DNA of 8,307 nucleotides, taken from assembly GCA_002438865.1 (NCBI GenBank), contig DJRJ01000021.1, positions 1 through 8,307 on the forward strand, given 5' to 3'. This document shows positions 1-6,171 of the stretch, one piece after another. The position numbers were made by a program, and so were the translations under genes. This stretch comes from Clostridiales bacterium UBA6363. Lineage in GTDB: Bacteria; Bacillota; Clostridia; UBA1381. The notes under the pieces were generated by a model. The model was not told where the DNA came from. It made no database searches and was given only the letters and a program-made list of their open reading frames with translations. Within the stretch, counting starts at the first letter, position 1. Every line of letters begins with the position of its first letter.

Positions 1-29
1 GCCGTTTATCTCGGCGGATTGCACGGATT

Positions 30-151
30 GAGGACAAACCGTTAAGGTTTGTCCTCTTTGTTATTGGGAGTTTGAGGTGCTGACCTCAACTTTAATCGTT
101 TCTGACGACAGGTGCGTCAGAAATGGCTTAAAATCAGAAGTTTCAGATTTT
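30..151 (+). repeat. Dispersed hairpin repeat, copy 1 (5' module of hairpin array)
   Basis: Noncoding segment with consecutive inverted repeats. Stem 1 is 30-40 with 46-56 (11 bp, loop GTTAA). Stem 2 is 72-78 with 83-89 (7 bp, loop GCTG). Stem 3 is 99-107 with 115-123 (9 bp, loop ACAGGTG). The left arm of a fourth stem starts at 130. The same module recurs at 8186-8307 in the same orientation: 99-150 is identical to 8256-8307, and 30-98 matches with scattered substitutions and at least one 1-nt indel. The indel argues against a conserved reading frame. Stem 1 carries a paired change between copies (G-C here, A-T in copy 2), which suggests that pairing is maintained. I do not recognise this as a named RNA or repeat family. 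Confidence 0.85.
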
Positions 152-258
152 GATGCTTCAAAATCCAATCAACGGAACTTCTGATTTTTCCATACAGTAG
201 TTTTGAAAAAAGTGATATATCACTTTTTTCGCCTGTCGGCAATACTTCGTCGACAGGC
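130..258. other. Continuation of the hairpin array (stems 4-6)
   Basis: Three further inverted repeats continue the array. Stem 4 is 130-142 with 176-188 (13 bp perfect); it encloses a second perfect hairpin, 146-153 with 158-165 (8 bp, loop TGCT), giving a branched arm. Stem 5 is 205-214 with 221-230 (10 bp, loop ATATAT), A-rich on one side and T-rich on the other, so it could act as a terminator in either direction. Stem 6 is 231-238 with 251-258 (8 bp, 12-nt loop). I see no plausible coding sequence here. Copy 2 is cut by the window edge, so whether these stems belong to the repeat unit is unknown. Confidence 0.75.
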
Positions 259-260
259 TC

Positions 261-295
261 AAACTGCCGCCCTTACGGGCGGCAGTTTTATCTTA
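261..295 (+). terminator. GC-rich hairpin, possible terminator or attenuator before the SCIFF-type maturase
   Basis: Perfect 12-bp stem, 261-272 with 277-288, with a TTAC loop and a very G/C-rich core, followed on the + strand by a short imperfect T-tract (GTTTTATCTT). It lies only 29 nt before the maturase start codon. It could end a transcript of the hairpin array, or attenuate transcription entering the maturase gene from upstream. The T-tract is weak, so termination is inferred. Confidence 0.45.
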
Positions 296-317
296 GTGTC
301 GGATTGGGGTTTAAAAT

Positions 318-1694
318 ATGATTCATCAATATAAATTCTGCGGCTGTAACATAGTGCTTGATATATGTTCCGGCTCCGTACATATCGTGGACGATATAGC
401 TTATGACATTATCGCCGCATTTGAGTCGGCGGACCGCAGTACCGTAATTGAAAATACCGCTCAAAATTACAAAGACATACCGAAAAGCGAAATTGAGGAA
501 TGTTATGATCAGATAGAGCAGTTAAAGCTTGACAAAAAGCTGTTTACGGAGGATACATTCGAGCCGGAGGCGGGAACGCTCAAAGCGAAAACATCCGGCG
601 TTATAAAGGCGCTTTGCCTGCATATTGCGCACACCTGCAATCTCAACTGTTCCTACTGCTTCGCAAGCCAGGGAAAATATCACGGCGAGCGTGCGCTTAT
701 GAGCTTTGAGGTGGGAAAGCGTGCGCTTGATTTTCTTGTGGAAAATTCGGGAACACGCCGCAACCTTGAGGTGGATTTTTTCGGCGGCGAGCCGCTTATG
801 AACTGGGACGTGGTAAAAGAGCTTGTTAAATATGCACGCAGTATTGAAAAGGAAAAGAACAAAAATTTCCGTTTTACGCTCACCACAAACGGTATGCTTG
901 TCGATGATGACGTTATAGAATTTGCAAACCGTGAAATGAGCAATGTGGTGCTTAGTCTTGACGGGCGAAAGGAAGTACACGACAGATACCGTGTCGATTA
1001 TGCCGGCAACGGCAGCTGGGACGTTATTGTACCGAAGTTTCAGAAGTTCGTGGAAATGCGTGGCGGCAAAAATTACTATATGCGTGGAACGTTTACACAC
1101 GCAAATCCCGATTTTCTTGAGGATATTAAGACTATGCTTGATCTGGGATTTACGGAGCTCAGTATGGAGCCTGTTGTTGCGGCGGCGGATGACCCGTCCG
1201 CACTCACGGAGGAGGACAAGGAAATTGTCTTTAAGCAGTATGAGGAGCTTGCAAAGCTGATGCTCAAGCGTGACCGTGAGGGAAAACCGTTCACTTTCTA
1301 TCATTATATGATTGACCTTAAGGGCGGTCCGTGCATATACAAGAGAATTTCGGGCTGCGGTTCGGGAACGGAGTATATGGCGGTTACGCCGTGGGGCGAT
1401 CTTTACCCGTGCCACCAGTTTGTCGGCGATGAAAAATTCAAGCTCGGCGACATATGGAACGGCGTTGAAAATAGCAAAATACAAAACGAGTTCGCCGAAT
1501 GTAACGTATACGCACGCAGTGAATGCCGTGACTGCTGGGCAAAACTTTACTGCTCGGGCGGCTGTGCGGCAAACGCTTACCATGCGACAGGCTCCGTTAA
1601 AGGGGTATACAAATACGGCTGTGAGCTTTTCAAAAAGCGTATGGAATGTGCGATAGCCGTTGCGGCGATACGTGAAACGGAGAATATGCAATGA
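318..1694 (+). CDS. scfB: SCIFF-type peptide maturase, radical SAM/SPASM
   Basis: Likely forms thioether (Cys sulfur to alpha-carbon) crosslinks in a SCIFF-type peptide, using S-adenosylmethionine and iron-sulfur clusters in the cytoplasm. The N-terminal ~85 residues match the peptide-binding region of clostridial homologues such as CteB. The radical SAM motif is C107-x3-C111-x2-C114, followed by GGEP at 156-159. The SPASM region has C347, C365, C403-x2-C406-x5-C412-x3-C416 and C435, enough for two auxiliary clusters. The 458 aa length is normal for the family. An in-frame stop at 312-314 fixes the start near 318; the Shine-Dalgarno is weak (GGGG at 306-309). Extra cysteines at 8, 10 and 17 are unusual as far as I recall. 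The next gene overlaps by ATGA. No Cys-rich precursor gene is seen beside it, although scfA normally sits directly upstream. Family assignment is firm; the substrate is inferred. Confidence 0.93.
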   Translation: MIHQYKFCGCNIVLDICSGSVHIVDDIAYDIIAAFESADRSTVIENTAQNYKDIPKSEIEECYDQIEQLKLDKKLFTEDTFEPEAGTLKAKTSGVIKALCLHIAHTCNLNCSYCFASQGKYHGERALMSFEVGKRALDFLVENSGTRRNLEVDFFGGEPLMNWDVVKELVKYARSIEKEKNKNFRFTLTTNGMLVDDDVIEFANREMSNVVLSLDGRKEVHDRYRVDYAGNGSWDVIVPKFQKFVEMRGGKNYYMRGTFTHANPDFLEDIKTMLDLGFTELSMEPVVAAADDPSALTEEDKEIVFKQYEELAKLMLKRDREGKPFTFYHYMIDLKGGPCIYKRISGCGSGTEYMAVTPWGDLYPCHQFVGDEKFKLGDIWNGVENSKIQNEFAECNVYARSECRDCWAKLYCSGGCAANAYHATGSVKGVYKYGCELFKKRMECAIAVAAIRETENMQ

Positions 1695-3016
1695 GCGCAC
1701 CAATATGCGATTTTGTCAAAAAATATGCGCAAAATCACCCCGTAAGAATGCATATGCCGGGGCACAAAGGGAAAGAAATCCTCGGCTGTGAGCCGTTTGA
1801 TATAACGGAAACCGACGGAGCGGACGAGCTGTTTGCTCCGAGTGGTATAATCGCCGAAAGCGAAGCATATGCAAGCGAAATATTCAATTCGCACACGTTT
1901 TATTCGACTGCCGGCTCAACGCTCTGTATTCAGGCTATGCTGTATCTGACGGTACTTTATGCAAAATCAGTCGGCAAAAAGCCGCTAATCGCCGCAGGCA
2001 GGAATGCGCACAAGGCGTTTTTAAACGCCGCCGCACTGCTCGGAGCGGACATAGAATGGATATTCCCGAAAAGCGGCTCGTATCACTGCTGTGACGTTTC
2101 GGCGGCTGAAATTGAAGATGTAATTTTAAAAAATCACCCGACAGCCGTATATATCACCAGTCCCGATTATCTCGGAAATATTGCGGACATAAAAAGCATT
2201 GCGGAGGTTTGTCACAAGCACAGCGTACTGCTTTTGACAGACAACGCTCACGGAGCGTATCTTAAATTTTTAAGCGTATCGCTCCACCCTATCGACCTCG
2301 GTGCGGATATGTGCTGTGATTCGGCACATAAAACGCTCCCCGTCCTTACGGGCGGAGCGTATCTGCATATTGCAAAAACCGCTCCGAAAATGTTTGCTGA
2401 AAAGGCGAAAACGGCTATGTCGCTGTTCGGTTCGAGCAGTCCGTCATATTTGATATTGCAGTCGCTTGATGCGGCAAACAATTATATGAAAGACTTCCGC
2501 TATGCGCTTGATGACTTTATACCGAAAGTAAGCCGTCTGCGTTCCGAAACGGAAAGGCACGGTATTGAAACAATCGGCAATGAACCGCTGAAAATAACGC
2601 TGAAACCGAAAAGCTTCGGTTTCAGCGGAATACAGATTGCGGAAATTTTAAAGGAAAACAATATATATACTGAATTTTATGATTTGGATTTTGTTGTGCT
2701 TATGCTCACACCGCAAAACAGCCAAAAGGAGCTTGACAAGCTTTGCGAGGTGCTTTTGAGCATACCGAAGCGTGAGCCGATAAAGGCACTCCCCCCGCAA
2801 TTGCCCGTACCCGAGACGGCTGTACCGCCAAGGCTTGCGGTTTTTTCGGACAGCGAGGTTTTGCCCGTCCGTGAATGTACGGGGCGGATATGTGCGGCGT
2901 CGGTGATAAGCTGTCCGCCGGCAATACCGATTGCCGTATGCGGCGAACGGATTGACGAAAAGGTTATCGAAAATATGAAATATTACGGCATAGATACCTG
3001 TACCGTATGCAAATGA
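1691..3016 (+). CDS. Orn/Lys/Arg decarboxylase family PLP enzyme
   Basis: PLP-dependent fold-type I protein resembling the YaaO-like Orn/Lys/Arg decarboxylases of Firmicutes, which decarboxylate basic amino acids in the cytoplasm to form polyamines or diamines. Visible landmarks are HMPGHK at 21-26, the AGST phosphate-binding turn at 74-77, TDNAHG at 183-188 with D184 as the likely pyridine-nitrogen partner, and SAHK at 211-214 with K214 as the likely Schiff-base lysine. The C-terminal domain keeps the GR...PPAIP pattern at 398-413. At 441 aa it is somewhat shorter than the ~480 aa usual for YaaO. The start codon overlaps the maturase stop (ATGA), so translation is probably coupled. A 13-bp perfect hairpin lies inside the gene (2598-2610 with 2615-2627). 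The substrate cannot be read from sequence. YaaO relatives often sit near tmk and holB; neither is seen here. Confidence 0.85.
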   Translation: MSAPICDFVKKYAQNHPVRMHMPGHKGKEILGCEPFDITETDGADELFAPSGIIAESEAYASEIFNSHTFYSTAGSTLCIQAMLYLTVLYAKSVGKKPLIAAGRNAHKAFLNAAALLGADIEWIFPKSGSYHCCDVSAAEIEDVILKNHPTAVYITSPDYLGNIADIKSIAEVCHKHSVLLLTDNAHGAYLKFLSVSLHPIDLGADMCCDSAHKTLPVLTGGAYLHIAKTAPKMFAEKAKTAMSLFGSSSPSYLILQSLDAANNYMKDFRYALDDFIPKVSRLRSETERHGIETIGNEPLKITLKPKSFGFSGIQIAEILKENNIYTEFYDLDFVVLMLTPQNSQKELDKLCEVLLSIPKREPIKALPPQLPVPETAVPPRLAVFSDSEVLPVRECTGRICAASVISCPPAIPIAVCGERIDEKVIENMKYYGIDTCTVCK

Positions 3017-3020
3017 ATAC

Positions 3021-3150
3021 CGGTAGGGGTCGATGCCCATATCGACCCGAAATAATATCACGTGTGGTGTGTGGTTTCGGCAGGAGCAAGCCCCTGCCCT
3101 ACGGTGTACGGTTTCGCAAAACTGTATGGGTCGATGCCCGCATTGCACCG
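3021..3150. repeat. Intergenic G/C-rich repeat-like segment
   Basis: Intergenic sequence with two short hairpins: 3027-3034 with 3041-3048 (8 bp, loop GCCCAT) and 3079-3084 with 3093-3098 (6 bp, possibly extended inside the loop). The 12-mer GGGTCGATGCCC occurs twice, at 3027-3038 and 3128-3139. From memory, similar GGGTCGATGCCC and CAAGCCCCTGCCCTAC segments are scattered between genes in some gut Clostridia and often give spurious short ORFs; I could not check this. The short frames across it look like repeat by-products, not genes. Confidence 0.45.
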
Positions 3151-3176
3151 CAACAGCATGCGTGTTCACAAGAGAT

Positions 3177-3227
3177 AAAAAAAACGAACCCTCGGCGTAT
3201 AAAAATACGCCGAGGGTTTGTTTTTTG
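3177..3227. terminator. Bidirectional intrinsic terminator between convergent genes
   Basis: Perfect 14-bp stem, 3187-3200 with 3205-3218, with an AAAA loop. An A-tract precedes it and a T-tract follows (3221-3226), so each strand has a hairpin followed by a U-run. It lies between the decarboxylase stop (3016) on the + strand and the xerD stop (3239) on the - strand, and should serve both transcripts. Confidence 0.93.
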
Positions 3228-3238
3228 TTCCTGTCATT

Positions 3239-4126
3239 TTACGCACGGGGGTGCGCTTTTTCATACACGTCCTTTATATGGCTGTTCATAAGGTTTGAAT
3301 ACACCTGTGTTGACGATATATCCGCATGACCCATCATTGCCTGTATGGCACGCAAATCGGCGCCGTTTTCCAACAAATGCGCCGCAAACGAATGTCTTAA
3401 CGTATGCGGAGTTATATCCTTTTCAATTCCCGCACTGCTCTGATAATGCTTGATTATCTTCCAGAAACCCTGTCTTGACAGCCTTACTCCGCTGCAATTT
3501 ACAAACAGCGCCTCCTCCTCGGGTGACTTTATCATAACATTGCGCACATTTGCCATATACGCCGTCAGCGCCTCATACGCCTTGTTTCCCATAGGCACAA
3601 TGCGCTCCCTGCGCCCTGTACTGCATCTGATAAAGCTCATTTGCAGATTTACATCATTCACATTAAGATTTATCAGCTCCGATACACGTATGCCCGTTGC
3701 ATAAAGCAATTCGAGCATTGCTTTATCACGTATGCCTTTATTGTCCGTACAAACGGGCTGTTCCAATAACAGCTCAACCTCCGCACTCGTCATTATCTGC
3801 GGCGGCTTCTTTTCCACGTGCGGAGCCTCAAGATTAGATGTCGGATCCGTCTTTGCATTACCCCTCTGTATCATAAATATGTAAAACGAACGCAGCGACG
3901 CAAGTGTTCTTGATACCGTAGACGCCGCACGTCCTTGCTTTTGCAGTGCCAAAAGATATGATAATACCGTAGTTTTTGTTGCTGATGTTAAATCCGTAAT
4001 GCCCGTATTGTTCAGATATGTAATGTACTGCTTTATGTCACGCCCGTACGACTCCACCGTATTCTCCGATTTGTGGCGCACATTTGCCATAAAGCTGGTA
4101 TACTCATCGACATATGTCTGCTGCAT
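3239..4126 (-). CDS. xerD: Tyrosine site-specific recombinase XerD
   Basis: XerC/XerD-type tyrosine recombinase, 295 aa, normal for XerD. It would resolve chromosome dimers at dif with a partner recombinase at the division septum. The N-terminal SAM-like DNA-binding domain covers about 1-85; the catalytic domain covers about 108-285. Visible catalytic residues are R147 (in TGIRVSEL), H241 and R244 (HTLRH), H267 (MGHAD) and nucleophile Y276. The beta-hairpin usually reads GKGNKER; here it reads STGRRER (169-175), so the usual lysine is missing. The start is supported by AAGGGAG about 10 nt upstream. It lies downstream of spoIIM, as in Bacillus, which favours a core XerD over a mobile-element integrase. 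A 153-nt AT-rich gap with a promoter-like sequence suggests it can be transcribed on its own. Confidence 0.92.
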   Translation of the reverse strand: MQQTYVDEYTSFMANVRHKSENTVESYGRDIKQYITYLNNTGITDLTSATKTTVLSYLLALQKQGRAASTVSRTLASLRSFYIFMIQRGNAKTDPTSNLEAPHVEKKPPQIMTSAEVELLLEQPVCTDNKGIRDKAMLELLYATGIRVSELINLNVNDVNLQMSFIRCSTGRRERIVPMGNKAYEALTAYMANVRNVMIKSPEEEALFVNCSGVRLSRQGFWKIIKHYQSSAGIEKDITPHTLRHSFAAHLLENGADLRAIQAMMGHADISSTQVYSNLMNSHIKDVYEKAHPRA

Positions 4127-4196
4127 TACTTCATTTCTCCCTTCAAAATATATCTGTTATATTTCTTCTTTGTTACATTTTTATGTCAACACTCTT

Positions 4197-4205
4197 ATTA
4201 TACCA
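4197..4205 (-). promoter_or_regulatory. Possible extended -10 promoter for xerD
   Basis: The minus strand reads TGGTATAAT, an extended -10 match, about 70 nt before the xerD start. The -35 region is weak. An inverted repeat (4205-4211 with 4215-4221) overlaps the region just upstream and could be an operator or chance AT-rich symmetry. The rest of the spoIIM-xerD gap is AT-rich with nothing else I can name. Confidence 0.35.
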
Positions 4206-4279
4206 CAAATTTTGAATTTGTATAGTCTTTTTTTTGATTTTTTTCTTCCACTATATGTATCAGCTTGCATTTAATTTTA

Positions 4280-4867
4280 TTATTGTATTAATTTAGGCGA
4301 GAGCCATTTCATAAATATTGTGGTCAGGTATCCCTCGCAGATTGCGGCTACACAAAATATAGTTAAAATTAAAAGCGCAAAAAAAATATAAGAAATTATA
4401 ATTTTTTTTTGTCTTTTTTCGGGATTCAGCGCCAAATCTGTGCTAATTGACGAAAATATAAGGAATGACGGTATCATAACGGCTATCCCGGGCAGCATTG
4501 CAGCTGTTACCCAAATGCCTTTTAAACCGAAAATCTTTATACAGGCGGCGGCGGTAAATCCCATTACAAAGCCTTTTTTCACTATTGCATATGCCGCCAG
4601 CAATGCACCGGCACGGAAAAAGCCCGATACAAATACCAAAAGCAGATACACCATATTTCTGCCGAGTGCCTTTTTCATCACCGCCGCTTTATCCATACCG
4701 TTCTGCGCACCCGAGATATATGATGTCAGATAACTTCTGAGCCCTGCGTCCGCATTGGCGTCGGACTTCATAAGATAAACACTGCCCAAAGCTATCCCTG
4801 CCGCAAGCACAAACAGCGAAACAACAAGCATTATGTTAATATCACGCTTTGAAATGCAATCTCCCAT
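4280..4867 (-). CDS. spoIIM: Stage II sporulation protein M
   Basis: Integral membrane protein of the SpoIID-SpoIIM-SpoIIP engulfment machinery, which remodels septal peptidoglycan so that the mother cell can swallow the forespore. It is 195 aa (Bacillus SpoIIM is about 214) with about five hydrophobic segments near 11-33, 71-95, 98-116, 117-140 and 155-182. The segment FRAGALLAAYAIVKKGFVMG (84-103) is typical of the SpoIIM/DUF95 family. The start is backed by AGGGGG at 4876-4881 (minus strand), 8 nt before the ATG. xerD follows on the same strand, an order also known in Bacillus, where fur and yqzK lie between. In Bacillus the gene depends on sigma-E; I could not find a convincing sigma-E site in its upstream gap. 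Confidence 0.88.
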   Translation of the reverse strand: MGDCISKRDINIMLVVSLFVLAAGIALGSVYLMKSDANADAGLRSYLTSYISGAQNGMDKAAVMKKALGRNMVYLLLVFVSGFFRAGALLAAYAIVKKGFVMGFTAAACIKIFGLKGIWVTAAMLPGIAVMIPSFLIFSSISTDLALNPEKRQKKIIISYIFFALLILTIFCVAAICEGYLTTIFMKWLSPKLIQ

Positions 4868-4930
4868 TTATTACACCCCCTACGCTATTACTATGCTGTG
4901 TACAGGCAAAAAAAGAACTTATCATAGCAA

Positions 4931-4976
4931 TATAAAAAGAGCTGTGCAAAGCGGTTACGCTTTGCACAGCTCTTTC
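4931..4976 (-). terminator. Intrinsic terminator of the serC-serA operon
   Basis: Perfect 18-bp stem, 4936-4953 with 4958-4975, with a 4-nt loop. On the minus strand it is followed by a T-rich run (CTTTTTATATT). It lies 26 nt past the serA stop and upstream of spoIIM, so it should separate serine-synthesis transcription from spoIIM. On the + strand there is no T-tract, so it is one-directional. Confidence 0.92.
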
Positions 4977-5001
4977 ATTAGGAATAAAAGATTATATGCA
5001 G

Positions 5002-6156
5002 TTATTTAATCACACGAACGGTTATAACGCTGTCCATTCCCTCCAGCTTTGAAACAGCCTCCGTGGGGATTTCGTGGTCGGTGTTGATAATCGAATATGC
5101 TACATCGCCTTTCGATTTATTTATCATACCCGATATATTTACATTGCCGAGCGCCTCGGTATATTTTGCGATTGCGTTCGGGATATTCTTGTGCAGTATT
5201 GTTATTCTGCCGACGCCGCTGTCGGGGAGCGAGCAATTCGGGCAGTTTACGGAATTTGTGATGTTTCCGTTTTCGAGGTAGTCCTTTAACTCCTCTGCCG
5301 CCATAACGGCACAGTTATCCTCCGACTCCTCCGTTGATGCGCCCAAATGCGGAATGGCGATAATTCCCTCGCAGTTTACTGTTTCCGCGTCTGGGAAGTC
5401 AACCACATATTTGCTTACTTTGCCGCTCTTTAATGCCGCTTTTATATCAGCCGCATTTACAAGACCGCCTCTTGCAAAGTTAAGAATTTTTACACCGTCT
5501 TTCATCATAGCGATTGTTTCGGCATTTATGGTATTCTTTGTATCGTCCGTCAGCGGAATATGCAATGTCAGGTAATCTGCCGCCTCATAAACCGCTTTCG
5601 GGTCGTTTACGCATTTGATATGTCTTGAAAGCTGCAATGCGCTGTGTACGCTGAGATACGGGTCGTATCCGATAACGTCCATACCGAGTGCGTGCGCCGC
5701 ATTGGCAACAAGTATACCGATTGCGCCCAAGCCTATTACGCCGAGCGTTTTACCCGATATTTCGTTTCCGGCAAAATTTGACTTGCCCTTTTCAACCTGC
5801 TTTGCAACATCGTCACCTGTAAGTGTATTTGCCCATGCGTTTCCGCCTATAATATCTCTTGACGAAAGCATAAGTCCCGCAATTACAAGCTCCTTAACGG
5901 CGTTTGCGTTTGCACCCGGTGTGTTGAACACAACTATGCCCTTTTCGGTGCATTTGTCAATCGGAATATTGTTTGTTCCGGCGCCTGCTCTTGCAACCGC
6001 TTTAAGCGACTTCGGAAGCTCCATATCATGCATTTTAAAGCTTCGGAGTATTATTCCGTCCGCATCTGCCTTTTCATCATCCGTAACAGTATAATTTTTG
6101 CCGAGCTTATCAAGTCCGCATGCGGCAATTTTATTTAATGTTAAAATATTAAACAT
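5002..6156 (-). CDS. serA: D-3-phosphoglycerate dehydrogenase (short ACT type)
   Basis: Oxidises 3-phosphoglycerate to 3-phosphohydroxypyruvate with NAD, the entry step of serine synthesis in the cytoplasm. It is a D-2-hydroxyacid dehydrogenase of 384 aa, matching the short type that lacks the intervening domain of longer SerA proteins. The Rossmann motif is GLGAIG at 142-147, and D165 is placed to favour NAD. Catalytic residues are R229 (FARGG), a likely acid near E258 (DFPDAE), and H270 (PHLGAS). An ACT domain spans about 317-384 and suggests allosteric control, probably by serine or another amino acid. A CPNC motif at 305-308 sits in the linker. It starts 15 nt after serC, with an AAGAGGT ribosome binding site in the gap, so the two form one operon. 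A strong terminator follows. Confidence 0.94.
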   Translation of the reverse strand: MFNILTLNKIAACGLDKLGKNYTVTDDEKADADGIILRSFKMHDMELPKSLKAVARAGAGTNNIPIDKCTEKGIVVFNTPGANANAVKELVIAGLMLSSRDIIGGNAWANTLTGDDVAKQVEKGKSNFAGNEISGKTLGVIGLGAIGILVANAAHALGMDVIGYDPYLSVHSALQLSRHIKCVNDPKAVYEAADYLTLHIPLTDDTKNTINAETIAMMKDGVKILNFARGGLVNAADIKAALKSGKVSKYVVDFPDAETVNCEGIIAIPHLGASTEESEDNCAVMAAEELKDYLENGNITNSVNCPNCSLPDSGVGRITILHKNIPNAIAKYTEALGNVNISGMINKSKGDVAYSIINTDHEIPTEAVSKLEGMDSVITVRVIK

Positions 6157-6171
6157 TTCGCTTACCTCTTA

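Noticed and set aside
1..45. Possible 3' end of an upstream + strand gene
   Set aside because: Two frames stay open from the window edge (stops at 29-31 and 43-45) and both give protein-like tails. With so few codons I cannot choose or name a product. The stop at 29-31 just before the first hairpin is suggestive only.
30..180. Reading the first repeat as a small peptide gene
   Set aside because: Open frames across it lack a start codon with a ribosome binding site, and the second copy has a 1-nt indel that breaks the frame.
522..1703. Long open frame on the minus strand inside the SCIFF-type maturase gene
   Set aside because: It lies opposite a gene with clear family motifs, has no recognisable domain and has the composition of an antisense shadow.
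2648..3169. Minus-strand open frame opposite the decarboxylase C-terminus and the intergenic repeat
   Set aside because: It overlaps a well-supported gene, shows no motif, and its start lies in repeat-like sequence.
3033..3329. Cys-rich frame on the + strand with six cysteines in its first half, at first sight a SCIFF-like precursor downstream of the maturase operon
   Set aside because: The cysteine spacing (gaps of 13, 5, 3, 2 and 4 residues) does not fit SCIFF (about 2, 3, 3, 3, 5). The frame begins inside a repeat-like segment, crosses the bidirectional terminator and runs antisense into xerD.
3239..4126. The recombinase as the integrase of a mobile element, with the flanking repeats as its ends
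   Set aside because: It sits next to spoIIM as chromosomal xerD does in Bacillus, the block contains housekeeping genes, and no excisionase, relaxase, phage gene or tRNA attachment site is seen.
4868..4930. Sigma-E promoter for spoIIM
   Set aside because: The best minus-strand candidate -10 (CATAGTAA) matches poorly and has no ATATT-like -35 at the right distance.
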